A stretch of DNA of 64,000 nt from an uncultured Prevotella sp. (GCA_946614435.1 CAMOGW010000002.1:1-64000), one strand, 5' to 3'; counted from the first letter of the stretch, positions 34,471-44,012 are shown. Numbers and translations: made by a program. Notes: generated from the letters alone by a model not told the origin.

Positions 34471-35550
34471 ATGATGAATAAAACTTTTCAGAACTTCTTT
34501 GCTTTTGGAACCAATTGGTTGAGACGAATAGGGTTCAATAAACTGGCATTCTGGCTTTCAGAAAAGTTGTACAACTCTATCAATATCGACAAGATTTATG
34601 GCGAGGTATATGAAGATTGTCATGATATGATGGCAGAGACAATGCCGGATATTGACCAGAAATGGGGATGGATGCAGAAGGAACATGTACAGTATCTTTT
34701 TGGAGGTCTGCCAGTTGGAGAGATGCGACCAGAGGCTGCGCAACTCGCTCGAACCTTTGAAGAACTGCTCCCTAAGAAACATCCTGTAGCAATGGCCACT
34801 ATGGAGGCTTTTAAGGCAGACTACCGGGATGAAAAGATACAAAGAATGCTGAAACAGGTGTTGTCCCGTTTGCAGATACCACAGACTGACGGTGTTGTAT
34901 TGTTTGATAATGATAAGGAGAGAATTGTAATCAATCCGAAGTTCAAAGAGGTTCACTATACCGAAAAGATGGATGTTCCACATGCAAAAAAGAAGGAAGC
35001 AGAGAATCTTGCACGGCTTGTTGTCGGCGGCTCAACTGTAGATTGGATGACGAAAATGATGGAGCAAAGAGCAAATATAGTGCAAGCAACAAGCTCCAAA
35101 CCGATTACTGGATACAGGAACGAAAGCTTTTGTCCTATAAGGTTCGGAGTTTGGAATTGTGGCGAGGCATCACTCGACTGTTGCACTGTCATCCTTGATT
35201 TTCCCGACTTTGTTGAATTGAAAATGGACAATGAGAAAAGGACATACTTTCCAAAAATACATAATCCAAAGTCCAACACTTGGGTTTATGAAGATGAACA
35301 TCAGGTACAGTTCAATGCTGGTGACATCACCTTAGGTTTAGGTCGCCGCTCAACACCCTTTTATGTCCGAGTACCCCATGATGTAAAAGAAGTAGAAGTC
35401 AATTGGTTTCTCTCCTGCAAGACGCTTAAGAAATATGGTACACTTACTATCATCAATGAGCCAGAGCTTATTCCTGACTATGTCGAGGTAAAGGATGTTC
35501 CCGATGAGAATCCTGAGATAAAGGATATGGTGGTAGAATTGTATGATTGA
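34471..35550 (+). CDS. Unknown protein, polysaccharide/defence junction
   Basis: A 359-residue soluble protein from two adjacent ATGs at 34471. A helical first half (MAETMPDIDQKWGWMQKEHV; PEAAQLARTFEELLPKKHPV) leads to a strand-rich second half (GYRNESFCPIRFGVWNCGEASLDC, then GRRSTPFYVRVPHDVKEVEVNWFLSCKTL). No signal peptide, membrane helix or known motif is recognised. The position between the glycan genes and the phosphoesterase does not decide a role. Confidence 0.6.
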   Translation: MMNKTFQNFFAFGTNWLRRIGFNKLAFWLSEKLYNSINIDKIYGEVYEDCHDMMAETMPDIDQKWGWMQKEHVQYLFGGLPVGEMRPEAAQLARTFEELLPKKHPVAMATMEAFKADYRDEKIQRMLKQVLSRLQIPQTDGVVLFDNDKERIVINPKFKEVHYTEKMDVPHAKKKEAENLARLVVGGSTVDWMTKMMEQRANIVQATSSKPITGYRNESFCPIRFGVWNCGEASLDCCTVILDFPDFVELKMDNEKRTYFPKIHNPKSNTWVYEDEHQVQFNAGDITLGLGRRSTPFYVRVPHDVKEVEVNWFLSCKTLKKYGTLTIINEPELIPDYVEVKDVPDENPEIKDMVVELYD

Positions 35551-35687
35551 CGTATAAACTAGTACAGTATGAATACTATTGATAGTATAACAAGCGATCT
35601 TTGGAGCTTGCAAGGAATCAGGTGGACAGGAACTTTTATACATTATGGAAGAGTATAAAGCTTAGTAAAGGAACAGAATAATCATTC

Positions 35688-37160
35688 ATGGCAAGTAATA
35701 TAACCATACTTCACATATCAGATCTACACCGCATAACTGAGGCTAATGTGGATTGTCTGAGAGCCTCCTTCAATGTAGAGAAGGAGTACTATCGGGCAAA
35801 CAGCATTCCTATGCCTTCTTTCATCGTAGTGAGTGGTGATATAATACAAGGCAGCAGGGAAACAGAACCCCAAAAAGCACAAGAAGAGATACGGTCACAA
35901 TATGAAGTGGCGGGTAGATTCCTGGCAGAGCTATGTGACATTTTCTTTAGTGGGGATAGAAGCAGAATGATTGTTGTGCCCGGCAATCACGATGTAAGCC
36001 AATACGTGACCCGTGGTTGCATGTCTAAAATTGATGCGGATGATTATAAACCATTCGTTGACTCGCTTTGGAATGATGACAGCAATATCAGATGGAGTTG
36101 GAAAGATTTAAAATTTTACACTATTAGCGATACCGTCGGGTACAAGCGCAGATTTGATGACTTCATAGACTTCTATAACAACTTTTATCGGGATGTAAAA
36201 TGGCCAGAAAGGAAGTACCCCGGTCTGGTGGATGCAGAGGCAGAAGTTATAGATTTTAAAGAAGAAGGTGTCACATTTGTCTGTTTCAATAGCTGTTATC
36301 AACTTGATCACTTGCAGCAAAGTGGTTATATTTGTTTTAATGCTCTGTCGAACCTATCAACAAAACTGCTAGAGAAGAAACGGCAAGGCCGATTGATAAT
36401 AGCAGTATGGCATCATCATACACAAGGCCTGCCAAAGGAAAACAACTATTTGAACTACCGTATTCTTGACAATATGACAAAATACGGGATAAGAATGGCT
36501 CTTCACGGGCATCAACACATCAGCGGAATACTGAATGAATACCGTGATGTTTTCACAGAGGACAATCTATGGCTTGTGAGTGCGGGAACAGTTTATGGAA
36601 ACTCATCGGATATGGTGCCAGGAACGACCAGACAGTATAATCTGATAACCATAGATCGGGATGCAAGCGAATGCCAAGTGACATTGATGTCACGCGAGGA
36701 CAAAAGCCTTCAAAATCCGGAACCAGTGTGGGAAAACGGGCTGATAGGCAGATCGCAGCGGATACAATATACATTTAAGATACAACTTGAAGCGGAAGAA
36801 AAGGAAGAAAGTATGGAAGAAGTATATCAGCAAATTAATGAAATCAACAGGGAGGCGGAAAAGACAAAAGATTATCTACAGGCCTCCAAGAGGCTTTTGG
36901 AATTGGACCTGAACAATCAGGCAGCCAGGAAGTTTCTGGTGGAGTATCTCAGCAGGGCTGAGGACTGGGATACTATCATCAAAGTTTTTGCTGAACCAAA
37001 ATCATCTCTTGAAGCAATTGCATTTATAGAGAGTTGTATTAAAACCAAGAACGCTGAAGCATACGGCTCATTTAGTAGAAGCCCATACGCTGAAGAAATC
37101 CAAGACGCGAACGTAAGAACTATTATGGCAGATGCCGACATAATACTGAAGAGAAGATGA
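35688..37160 (+). CDS. Calcineurin-like metallophosphoesterase
   Basis: A 490-residue protein. Residues 4-330 carry the metallophosphoesterase motifs: ISDLH (Asp12, His14), VVSGDIIQG, VPGNHDVS, AVWHHHTQ and LHGHQH. The C-terminal 120 residues, with EEVYQQINEINREAEKTKDY and helical repeats, look TPR-like or coiled-coil. Members cleave phosphoesters in nucleic acids, cyclic nucleotides or proteins. The stop overlaps the start of an Hsp90-like ATPase gene (ATGA), so they form a coupled pair. An AbiH remnant lies just after the pair, which suggests a defence role; the trigger is unknown. Confidence 0.8.
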   Translation: MASNITILHISDLHRITEANVDCLRASFNVEKEYYRANSIPMPSFIVVSGDIIQGSRETEPQKAQEEIRSQYEVAGRFLAELCDIFFSGDRSRMIVVPGNHDVSQYVTRGCMSKIDADDYKPFVDSLWNDDSNIRWSWKDLKFYTISDTVGYKRRFDDFIDFYNNFYRDVKWPERKYPGLVDAEAEVIDFKEEGVTFVCFNSCYQLDHLQQSGYICFNALSNLSTKLLEKKRQGRLIIAVWHHHTQGLPKENNYLNYRILDNMTKYGIRMALHGHQHISGILNEYRDVFTEDNLWLVSAGTVYGNSSDMVPGTTRQYNLITIDRDASECQVTLMSREDKSLQNPEPVWENGLIGRSQRIQYTFKIQLEAEEKEESMEEVYQQINEINREAEKTKDYLQASKRLLELDLNNQAARKFLVEYLSRAEDWDTIIKVFAEPKSSLEAIAFIESCIKTKNAEAYGSFSRSPYAEEIQDANVRTIMADADIILKRR

Positions 37161-39478
37161 AGTTGCAGATAGATATTAAGAAGGTTATTAATCTTCTTGC
37201 GAAAGACATATACGATTCTCCTTATGCTCTGCTGAGGGAGAATCTTCAGAATGCATACGATGCCGTTTTGATGCGCAAACAAGTGGACACTGGCTATAAT
37301 GACTACCGAATTGATATGTGTATTGAAGACCGGAAGATTATAATCGTGGATAACGGTATAGGGATGACAGCTGAGACAGTGGAAAACAACTTCTGGAAAG
37401 CAGGATCCAGCGGTAAAAATACGGTAGAGGCGCAGAAGGCTGGCGTTGTCGGGACATTCGGTATTGGCGCGATGGCCAATTTTGGTGTGTGTGATAAGAT
37501 GGAGGTTCGAACCCGTTTCTATAATTCCACTAAAACGATTGTGACCAGTACGGAACTTGAAAAGATTTCCCTTACGGAGGAGTGTATAGATACGCAAATT
37601 ATTGACGATGCTACGTTACCAATAGGTACAACCGTCACTGCAACGTTGAGAGAAGGTGAGCAAATCACATTTGATGGCGCTTTGACATACTTGAAGCCAT
37701 TTGTGCAATATTTACCCATGCCCGTGACGCTTAACGGCCAATTGATCAGTCAAAAACGATATCTTGATACTATTATGCTGAACGAGGGTAATACCGTGTC
37801 GGGTGAAAAAGTTGTTGCGGGTGGATTGTTGACATATAAACTCCAGATGAAGGCCATCAACTATAATAACGGTCTAGTGAGTGTACATGTTACAGATATT
37901 TGCAAGAATGGAGAACCGTTAAAGGGTGACATTGTATTGCGACAAGATATGGGTTCTATATATGGCTTGCGCAATGGTTTTGGTCTTGCGTCAGTACCTA
38001 TATCGAGTAATTTCAGGTGGGGCGGTGTGGTAAATATGACGAGGCTGGTACCTACTGCAGGACGCGACTCACTAACGAGAGAAAGCGTGAGTATGGTGTC
38101 TGAAATTATAACATCGCTCGATAACCAGATAGTGGAATTACTAGCCAACTATGATATTTGCGATTCCAATCCTGCTTTCCTGTCTTATGTTTATGTTCAC
38201 GCAGATCGAACAATGCAGCTTGGTGGAAGGATTCGTATTCAGAGAAAACCATTGGATGACCGAATACAACTGATGACAGTCCAACCACAGATGGCAAATA
38301 GAAATGTTATGTATTATGGCGGACATGATGAAAAAATTATCAATACATTTGCCAATGAGAACACGTTTCTGCTGACGTTAGGTAATGACTCGGTAAGAAG
38401 GAATATACAACTTCGTTACTTGAATCAGAAAGGAATACCATCGGTACCTGACAAGGTGACGATACTCCATAAGTACTCTTTTGACGAGTTGGAACTGTCG
38501 GAGTCGTCGATAGTGTTTAGGATACAGTATGTGTTGGAACACGACTATTTCATCAATAGTGCAAAAGTGGTATATGCTGATATTTCACACGAGCAGCCAG
38601 CATATGTGGAAGAGAGCGGTGGGAATATTATTATATACTTGGCCAGAAATGCCAAGAGCATTATGCAACTGAAGGCTGTTTATGATTCTGACTACACGGT
38701 ATATGATGGTTTTATAAAGGATTATGTGAGACAGCATCTGTACCCGAAGCTTTCAAACTATGTTCCATCATCTACCCGCGAAGGCGCAGAAGCTCTAAAG
38801 AGAATCATGCATCAAAAAGAGGATTTGTTTACAATTGAACGTGAAGAAATTGGATATGCAGAAGAAGTGATAAAGGATTATATGTCGGGTAAAGCCACTT
38901 TGCAGGATGTGCACAGGGCAAGCGCCAGTGCTGTGAACAGTCAAAGGCAGCACGTGGAAGTAAGTGATGTGGGAAGTGTCGAAAGCGTGATGCCCAGTGT
39001 TAGCGTGGAACCTGTGGCAGAAAATGTGGCCCAATCACAGGAAGCACCGGTTGACATAATTGCCATGCCACCGGTAAATAACATGGACATATATACCGAC
39101 TATAAACTGCTAAAAACCAACGAGGCATATCCGGCACTGAACAATCACAAGATGTTTCTTGGATTGTCTGACAAGTTGTTTGAAAGATACAGCGATTTCT
39201 TTTTAGAGCCGCACACAACTAAGGTGATATGGAGTACACATAAGATTGTCTATGTGTTTACGCATGCATCTAATCAGGTATCGATGTATTATGATATAGA
39301 CCTGAAAATTGTATTGCCTGGTGAAATGACGGGAGGACATCCTATTATTACCACAACGATTATTACAAAGAACAGAATCTTTGTGCCTGTGATTCCGGAG
39401 ATGTATCAGTATTTTGATTTGGCTCAGAATCAAGGGAAGTTGGAGTTTTATGTCAGGTTTGACCCGCTGACGGCGTAG
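37157..39478 (+). CDS. Hsp90-like GHKL ATPase
   Basis: A 773-residue protein with a GHKL/Hsp90-type ATPase head: LLRENLQNAYDA (Glu28, Asn32), VDNGIGM (64-70), and GTFGIGAMANF. The remainder is not Hsp90: a middle region rich in strands, a segment with EEVIKDYMSGKATL, and a C-terminal domain (FLGLSDKLFERYSDFF, VSMYYDIDLKIVLPGEM) that I do not recognise. ATPases of this shape occur in single- and two-gene defence systems. It overlaps the phosphoesterase gene by 4 bases. Confidence 0.8.
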   Translation: MKLQIDIKKVINLLAKDIYDSPYALLRENLQNAYDAVLMRKQVDTGYNDYRIDMCIEDRKIIIVDNGIGMTAETVENNFWKAGSSGKNTVEAQKAGVVGTFGIGAMANFGVCDKMEVRTRFYNSTKTIVTSTELEKISLTEECIDTQIIDDATLPIGTTVTATLREGEQITFDGALTYLKPFVQYLPMPVTLNGQLISQKRYLDTIMLNEGNTVSGEKVVAGGLLTYKLQMKAINYNNGLVSVHVTDICKNGEPLKGDIVLRQDMGSIYGLRNGFGLASVPISSNFRWGGVVNMTRLVPTAGRDSLTRESVSMVSEIITSLDNQIVELLANYDICDSNPAFLSYVYVHADRTMQLGGRIRIQRKPLDDRIQLMTVQPQMANRNVMYYGGHDEKIINTFANENTFLLTLGNDSVRRNIQLRYLNQKGIPSVPDKVTILHKYSFDELELSESSIVFRIQYVLEHDYFINSAKVVYADISHEQPAYVEESGGNIIIYLARNAKSIMQLKAVYDSDYTVYDGFIKDYVRQHLYPKLSNYVPSSTREGAEALKRIMHQKEDLFTIEREEIGYAEEVIKDYMSGKATLQDVHRASASAVNSQRQHVEVSDVGSVESVMPSVSVEPVAENVAQSQEAPVDIIAMPPVNNMDIYTDYKLLKTNEAYPALNNHKMFLGLSDKLFERYSDFFLEPHTTKVIWSTHKIVYVFTHASNQVSMYYDIDLKIVLPGEMTGGHPIITTTIITKNRIFVPVIPEMYQYFDLAQNQGKLEFYVRFDPLTA

Positions 39479-39511
39479 ATGCACGGAAATCATAACTTGA
39501 GTTAGAACATT

Positions 39512-39733
39512 ATGGACACAAAGTCAATGATAGTTTTGGTCAACGGATTTGATGTTGCACTTGGAATCGATACAAAGTATTCTCAGTTTTATGGGAAGAG
39601 TTTGGAATTGAGAGATTATGCCAAAAATGGTAATAGTCTTTGTGAGCATATCCTTGCCAATATTAAGGAAGGATACAGAACGGGGGGACGGGTACCTGTT
39701 TCACGAATAATAGGAGTCAGCAATAATCAATAG
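39512..39733 (+). pseudogene. AbiH-like abortive-infection gene, N-terminal fragment
   Basis: A 73-codon ORF. The first 53 residues (SMIVLVNGFDVALGIDTKYSQF, then GNSLCEHILANIKEG) match the start of AbiH-like abortive-infection proteins (NGFDLAxG motif), which are usually several hundred residues. After that the reading leaves the family at about 39671 and enters the 229-bp direct repeat that starts at 39677, so recombination at the repeat has removed the rest. Likely non-functional. Confidence 0.7.
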
Positions 39734-39905
39734 TTGAGAATGCCAAGGCAGGCGAGACAAGCATCAGGAACTGACGATGGCTGATGTTTGAAGGCTGATG
39801 GAAGATGTAAGAACTACGATGTAAGATGAAACTCATAGACAAACAATTGTTAGATGACGTAAGTAGGCAGGCACAAAAGTCTGACAGGCTGAGGATGAAC
39901 TATAA
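39677..39905 (+). repeat. 229-bp direct repeat, copy 1
   Basis: Identical to 44300-44528 over 229 bases. It begins in the AbiH fragment (AGAACGGGGGGACGGG) and ends inside the start of the WbuC gene (GAACTATAA). The two copies face the same way 4,623 bases apart and enclose WbuC, an AlbA_2 regulator, an aminotransferase and a sugar transferase. Confidence 0.95.
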
Positions 39906-40230
39906 CTTCCATCAGAGCCTTGATGATAAATGCCATCGCTTCCTCAATGCTGTTGAGCCAGGAACGAAGGTTGAGATACATCGCCATCCGACGAAAGACG
40001 AGTCATTTGTGCTGCTTCGTGGTAGAGTCAGAGTGAATACATATAATGACGATGGTACAGTGTTAGAGAGTATAGTGCTCTGTCCAGAGGAAGGATTCTA
40101 TGGGGTGGATATACCTAAGGGCGTTTGGCATAATGTGGAATGCTTGGAGTCTGGAAGTGTGTTCTTTGAATGCAAAGAAGGTCCCTTCGTGCCGCATGAG
40201 GTGGAAGGAGTCCTTATAGTTAATAGGTAA
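39826..40230 (+). CDS. WbuC-family cupin metalloprotein
   Basis: A 134-residue cupin. Family-specific start DDVSRQAQKSDRLRMNYNFH, then the metal-binding motif VEIHRHPTKDESFVLLRGRVRV, and PKGVWHNVECLESGSVFFE; the His/Glu set fits a bound metal. WbuC proteins accompany O-antigen and exopolysaccharide loci and probably act on sugars, but the reaction is not established. Its first 80 bases lie within the repeat copy 1, and copy 2 contains a cut-off copy of the same start. Confidence 0.85.
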   Translation: MKLIDKQLLDDVSRQAQKSDRLRMNYNFHQSLDDKCHRFLNAVEPGTKVEIHRHPTKDESFVLLRGRVRVNTYNDDGTVLESIVLCPEEGFYGVDIPKGVWHNVECLESGSVFFECKEGPFVPHEVEGVLIVNR

Positions 40231-40268
40231 CAAGATTACAGATAATAGATACAACAGAAGCTGTAGAG

Positions 40269-40490
40269 TTGAATTTAGATGGGTATGATTCCATGTACTC
40301 TACAGGAAAAATACTCTTTGCTCAGAAAAACGTTAAAATCTCATTGAATCCTACAAAAACGATTTCTGTAGGAGTTTATCTGTTGGATTACAATGCTCTG
40401 ATTGGCGATGCAGACAAAAAGAACGAGACATTCCTGAGCATCATTAAGAATACGTTTAAGGAGAGCGTGAATGAAGAGGAGAAGGAATAA
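40269..40490 (+). CDS. Small ORF or gene remnant
   Basis: A 73-codon frame opening with TTG (the frame is open from 40227) and reading DGYDSMYSTGKILFAQKNVKISLNPTKT, ending in a charged tail (ESVNEEEKE). No ribosome-binding site or family is seen. It may be the C-terminal end of a lost gene. Low confidence that it is expressed. Confidence 0.3.
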   Translation: MNLDGYDSMYSTGKILFAQKNVKISLNPTKTISVGVYLLDYNALIGDADKKNETFLSIIKNTFKESVNEEEKE

Positions 40491-40622
40491 CGAATAAGTA
40501 ATTGTTTGTCCATTTTTGCTATGCTAAAATAGCAGTAACTGAATGCTAAATCGCAAAATGGTTAGTCACTGACTAATTGTTTTGAAAGTAGTGTGGATTT
40601 TTTTATGGAATAAGAATACGAT

Positions 40623-42074
40623 ATGCCTATAGAAGAATTGATTGCTGAGTGTACGGCATACGACTATAAGGAATCTCTGGAGGAGAAGAAACCGAAGAGT
40701 TGGCTGAAGAGCGTGAGTGCTTTTGCCAATACTTTGGGAGGTTCACTGTTCTTTGGAGTGGATAATGATGGCAACATTAAGGGGCTGGATGATATTCAGC
40801 ACGTGACAGAAACCATCAGCATGAAGATTAGAGATTATATGGATCCGCTGCCGGACGTGGAGATGATTCCACTGGAACAGAAGGGGAAGCATGTGCTGCA
40901 ACTGAAGGTGAAGGAGGGCTTGTACACTCCGTATTATTATGTGGGTGACGGTCAACGGGTGGCTTTTGTGCGCAATGGTGACGAGAGTCTGCCGGCAACA
41001 GCAGAGCAGATGGTGAGACTGGTGCTGAAAGGTACGAACAGGACGTATGACTCATTGCGTACGGATAAAAGGGTAGAGGATTATTCGTTTGCCATCCTGG
41101 CAAATACCTTCAAGGAACGTGTTCAGCAGGATTGGGACAAAAAGTATCTGCTGTCGTTTGGACTAGTGACGGATGATGGCTATCTGACGAATGCTGGCGG
41201 GCTGTTTGCTGATGATTGCTGGCAGAGTCAGTCTCGTCTGTACTGCACACGCTGGGATGGTCTGGAGAAAAGTGATGCCATCAATGATGCGGAGTTCAAG
41301 GGGAATATCCTTTTGTTGCTACGTGAGGCGATGAACTTTGTGAAATCGAACACCAAGAAAGGGTGGGAGAAGCTGCCTGACGGCAGGAAGAACAAGCCCG
41401 AGTATGCGGAAAGAGCCGTATTGGAGGCTATGGTGAACCATTTCATTCACAGGGACTATACCGTGATGGGCGGTGAGGTGCATCTGGACATCTATGATGA
41501 CAGGATTGCTGTGACCTCGCCAGGCGGTATGTACAGTGGCCAGCAGGTGCAGGATGTTCCACTGGAGGATATTTCGTCGTTGAGGCGAAACCCTGTGCTG
41601 GCAGACGTGATGGCACAACTGGACTATATGGAGAAGCGTGGTAGCGGCTTGAAGCGCATCTGCAACGAAACAAAGGCGTTGGAGGCGTATAAGGATGACA
41701 GACGGCCTGTGTTCAAGTCTTCGCCTAGTCAGTTTATGACTGTGATTTACTCTGTAGATTATAATATTACAGGTAAAGATACAGGTAAAGATACAGGTAA
41801 AGATACAGGTAAAGATACAGGTAAAGATACAAAGGCACCTGTTAGACCAGATATTTATGTACTTAAACTAATAAATACTGTTGGAGATAAAACTTTAACA
41901 GTAAAAGACATGATGGAAAGAATAGGATTGAAAGGATCTGATAATTTTCGAAATAAATATTTAAATCCTGCCATTGAAGGTGGTTATATGGCACTACTTT
42001 ATCCCGAAAATAAAACGAATAAAGGTCAAGCATATTATCTGACGGAATTGGGTAAGCAATTGATTAAGAAATAA
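40623..42074 (+). CDS. AlbA_2/ATP-binding transcriptional regulator-like protein
   Basis: A 483-residue protein. The N-terminal AlbA_2 domain (residues 10-140) has YKESLEEKKPKSWLKSVSAFANTLGG and FVRNGDESLPATAEQM. A GHKL-like C-terminal ATPase region has ALEAMVNHFIHRDYTVMGGEVHLDIYDDRIAVTSPGG and EKRGSGLKRI. Near residue 385 lie five TGKD repeats encoded by five 12-bp units (41769-41828). The end resembles a winged helix. Members are labelled putative transcriptional regulators. Here it could control the local sugar genes. Confidence 0.8.
   Translation: MPIEELIAECTAYDYKESLEEKKPKSWLKSVSAFANTLGGSLFFGVDNDGNIKGLDDIQHVTETISMKIRDYMDPLPDVEMIPLEQKGKHVLQLKVKEGLYTPYYYVGDGQRVAFVRNGDESLPATAEQMVRLVLKGTNRTYDSLRTDKRVEDYSFAILANTFKERVQQDWDKKYLLSFGLVTDDGYLTNAGGLFADDCWQSQSRLYCTRWDGLEKSDAINDAEFKGNILLLLREAMNFVKSNTKKGWEKLPDGRKNKPEYAERAVLEAMVNHFIHRDYTVMGGEVHLDIYDDRIAVTSPGGMYSGQQVQDVPLEDISSLRRNPVLADVMAQLDYMEKRGSGLKRICNETKALEAYKDDRRPVFKSSPSQFMTVIYSVDYNITGKDTGKDTGKDTGKDTGKDTKAPVRPDIYVLKLINTVGDKTLTVKDMMERIGLKGSDNFRNKYLNPAIEGGYMALLYPENKTNKGQAYYLTELGKQLIKK
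41769..41828 (+). repeat. In-frame 12-bp tandem repeat
   Basis: Five exact copies of ACAGGTAAAGAT encoding TGKD, followed by a partial unit. A 12-bp unit keeps the reading frame when copies change, so repeat number can vary without breaking the protein. It forms a charged linker between the ATPase-like part and the C-terminal winged-helix-like domain. Confidence 0.95.
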
Positions 42075-42103
42075 ATTAAATAAACTATAATCACAGATTT
42101 GTT

Positions 42104-43378
42104 ATGAACATGAAACTTAGGAATATTCCTTTCTCTCCGCCGGATATGACGGAGGCAGAGGCTAAAGAGGTGCGTGAGGCTATTCTCTCGGGTTGGATTA
42201 CTACAGGTCCCAGAACAAAGAAACTGGAACAGCAGATTTCAGAGTATGTACACACGGACAAGACGGTGTGTCTGAACTCGGCAACGGCTGCACTGGAGAT
42301 GGTGCTGCACCTGCTGGACATTCAGCCGGATGATGAGGTGATAGTGCCGGCATATACGTACACGGCAACGGCATCGGTGACACAGCACGTGGGCTGCAGG
42401 CTGGTGCTGGTGGACAGTCAGAAAGATAATGTGGAGATGGACTACGACAAGTTGGCTGCTGCCATCACGGAGAAGACAAAGGTGATTGCGCCTGTGGATC
42501 TGGGTGGTATTGTGGCTGACTATGATCGTGTGTTTGAGATTGTGGAGGCAAAAAAGGGTCTGTTTAAGCCTAACAATGCCTTGCAGGCAAAGATAGGCAG
42601 AATCGTTGTGTCTGCTGACTGTGCGCACTCGTTTGGCGCTAACCGCAAGGGCAAGATGGCGGGTGAGATTGCCGATTTCTCATCATTCAGCTTCCATGCG
42701 GTGAAGAACTTTACGACTGCTGAAGGGGGAGCACTTACTTGGAACTTGCCATTTGGCAATGAGGTGGTTCCTACGGGTGCAGACTATATGCCTACTGTAC
42801 CTAAAAAAGAAGGAGAGACATGGAATGAAATGCTTTACCGTTTGAGTCAGCTCTTCTCTCTGCATGGCCAAAACAAAGATGCGCTGGCTAAGACCAAGCT
42901 GGGCGCTTGGGAGTACGACATTATCGGTCCTTGGTACAAATGCAATATGACGGATATTATGGCTGCACTGGGACTGGTGCAGATGGAGCGGTATGAGGGC
43001 TTGTTGAAACGTCGCCAGGAGATTGTGTCTAAGTATAATGAGGCTTTAAAGGACTTGAATGTCGCTGTTATGAACCATAAGGGGGCAGACCATTGTAGTT
43101 CACATCATCTGTATCTTGTACGACTTCTTGGCAAGACTCGTGAGGATGCCAACAAGGTGATTGAGCAGATGGCAGAACGTGGTATAGCCTGCAATGTGCA
43201 TTATAAGCCGCTGCCTATGATGACAGCATATAAATCTCTTGGATTTGATATCAAGGATTATCCGAATGCTTATCATCTCTTCGAAAATGAGATCACGCTT
43301 CCTCTTCACACGAAACTCTCAGATGAAGACGTTGAGTACGTAATCAGCAATTTCGTAGAGATAGTAAAGGGATTGTGA
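42104..43378 (+). CDS. DegT/DnrJ-family nucleotide-sugar aminotransferase
   Basis: A 424-residue PLP enzyme. It has FSPPDMTEAEAKEVREAI, CLNSATAALEMVLHLLDI, VPAYTYTATASVTQHVG, the substrate-side CAHSFGANR, and the PLP Lys in SFHAVKNFTTAEGGAL. The insert at about residues 145-165 suits UDP-linked 4-keto sugar aminotransferases such as PglE. A PglC-like transferase follows; the 4,6-dehydratase PglF it would need is not in the window. Start is the first ATG at 42104; a second Met codon is two codons later. Confidence 0.85.
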   Translation: MNMKLRNIPFSPPDMTEAEAKEVREAILSGWITTGPRTKKLEQQISEYVHTDKTVCLNSATAALEMVLHLLDIQPDDEVIVPAYTYTATASVTQHVGCRLVLVDSQKDNVEMDYDKLAAAITEKTKVIAPVDLGGIVADYDRVFEIVEAKKGLFKPNNALQAKIGRIVVSADCAHSFGANRKGKMAGEIADFSSFSFHAVKNFTTAEGGALTWNLPFGNEVVPTGADYMPTVPKKEGETWNEMLYRLSQLFSLHGQNKDALAKTKLGAWEYDIIGPWYKCNMTDIMAALGLVQMERYEGLLKRRQEIVSKYNEALKDLNVAVMNHKGADHCSSHHLYLVRLLGKTREDANKVIEQMAERGIACNVHYKPLPMMTAYKSLGFDIKDYPNAYHLFENEITLPLHTKLSDEDVEYVISNFVEIVKGL

Positions 43379-43417
43379 TGTCCCACGGAAATAAAGGAAA
43401 TAGCAGAAATTCTTTTG

Positions 43418-44011
43418 ATGAAGAGACTATTTGATATCGTTGCGAGCGGACTTGGACTCATTGTGCTGAGTCCGCTCTTTCTGATACTTGCGATCTGGAT
43501 TAAGTTAGATAGCAAGGGGCCTGTGTTTTATCGTCAGGTGAGGGTAGGCTACAAGAACAAGGACTTCCGCATCTTCAAGTTCCGCTCTATGAGAGTTGGG
43601 GCTGATAAGGGGAGTCTGGTAACTATTGGTGGTCATGATCCTCGTGTGACACGTTCCGGTTATTTCATCCGTAAGTTCAAGTTTGATGAGTTGCCTCAGT
43701 TGATTAACGTGTTCGTGGGTGATATGTCTTTGGTTGGCCCTCGCCCGGAGGTTCGTCACTATGTGGACTACTGGACTCCAGAGCAGATGCATGTACTTGA
43801 TGTTCGTCCTGGAATCACTGACCCTGCATCTATCAAGTTCAGAAATGAGAACGAGTTGATGGAAAAGGCTGAAGACCCAGAAAAATACTACATCGAAGTC
43901 ATCATGCAAGAGAAAATCAAGTTGTATCTGGAGTATGTAGAGAAGCATAGCTTCTGGTATGACTTGGGCTTAATCTTCAAGACCTTTTGGGTAATCGTAA
44001 AGGAACGGTAA
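43418..44011 (+). CDS. Initiating sugar transferase, PglC/WcaJ family
   Basis: A 197-residue monotopic phosphoglycosyltransferase. A re-entrant N-terminal helix (KRLFDIVASGLGLIVLSPLFLILAIWI), VFYRQVRVGYKNKDFRIFKFRSMR, RKFKFDELPQLINVFVGDMSLVGPRPE, and VRPGITDPASIKFRNE are the family motifs; the Asp-Glu in KFDELPQL is the catalytic dyad. It lacks the large N-terminal membrane domain of WcaJ, so it is PglC-like. It starts the lipid-linked glycan. Start is ATG 43418, three bases after a TTG. Confidence 0.9.
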   Translation: MKRLFDIVASGLGLIVLSPLFLILAIWIKLDSKGPVFYRQVRVGYKNKDFRIFKFRSMRVGADKGSLVTIGGHDPRVTRSGYFIRKFKFDELPQLINVFVGDMSLVGPRPEVRHYVDYWTPEQMHVLDVRPGITDPASIKFRNENELMEKAEDPEKYYIEVIMQEKIKLYLEYVEKHSFWYDLGLIFKTFWVIVKER

Positions 44012-44012
44012 T

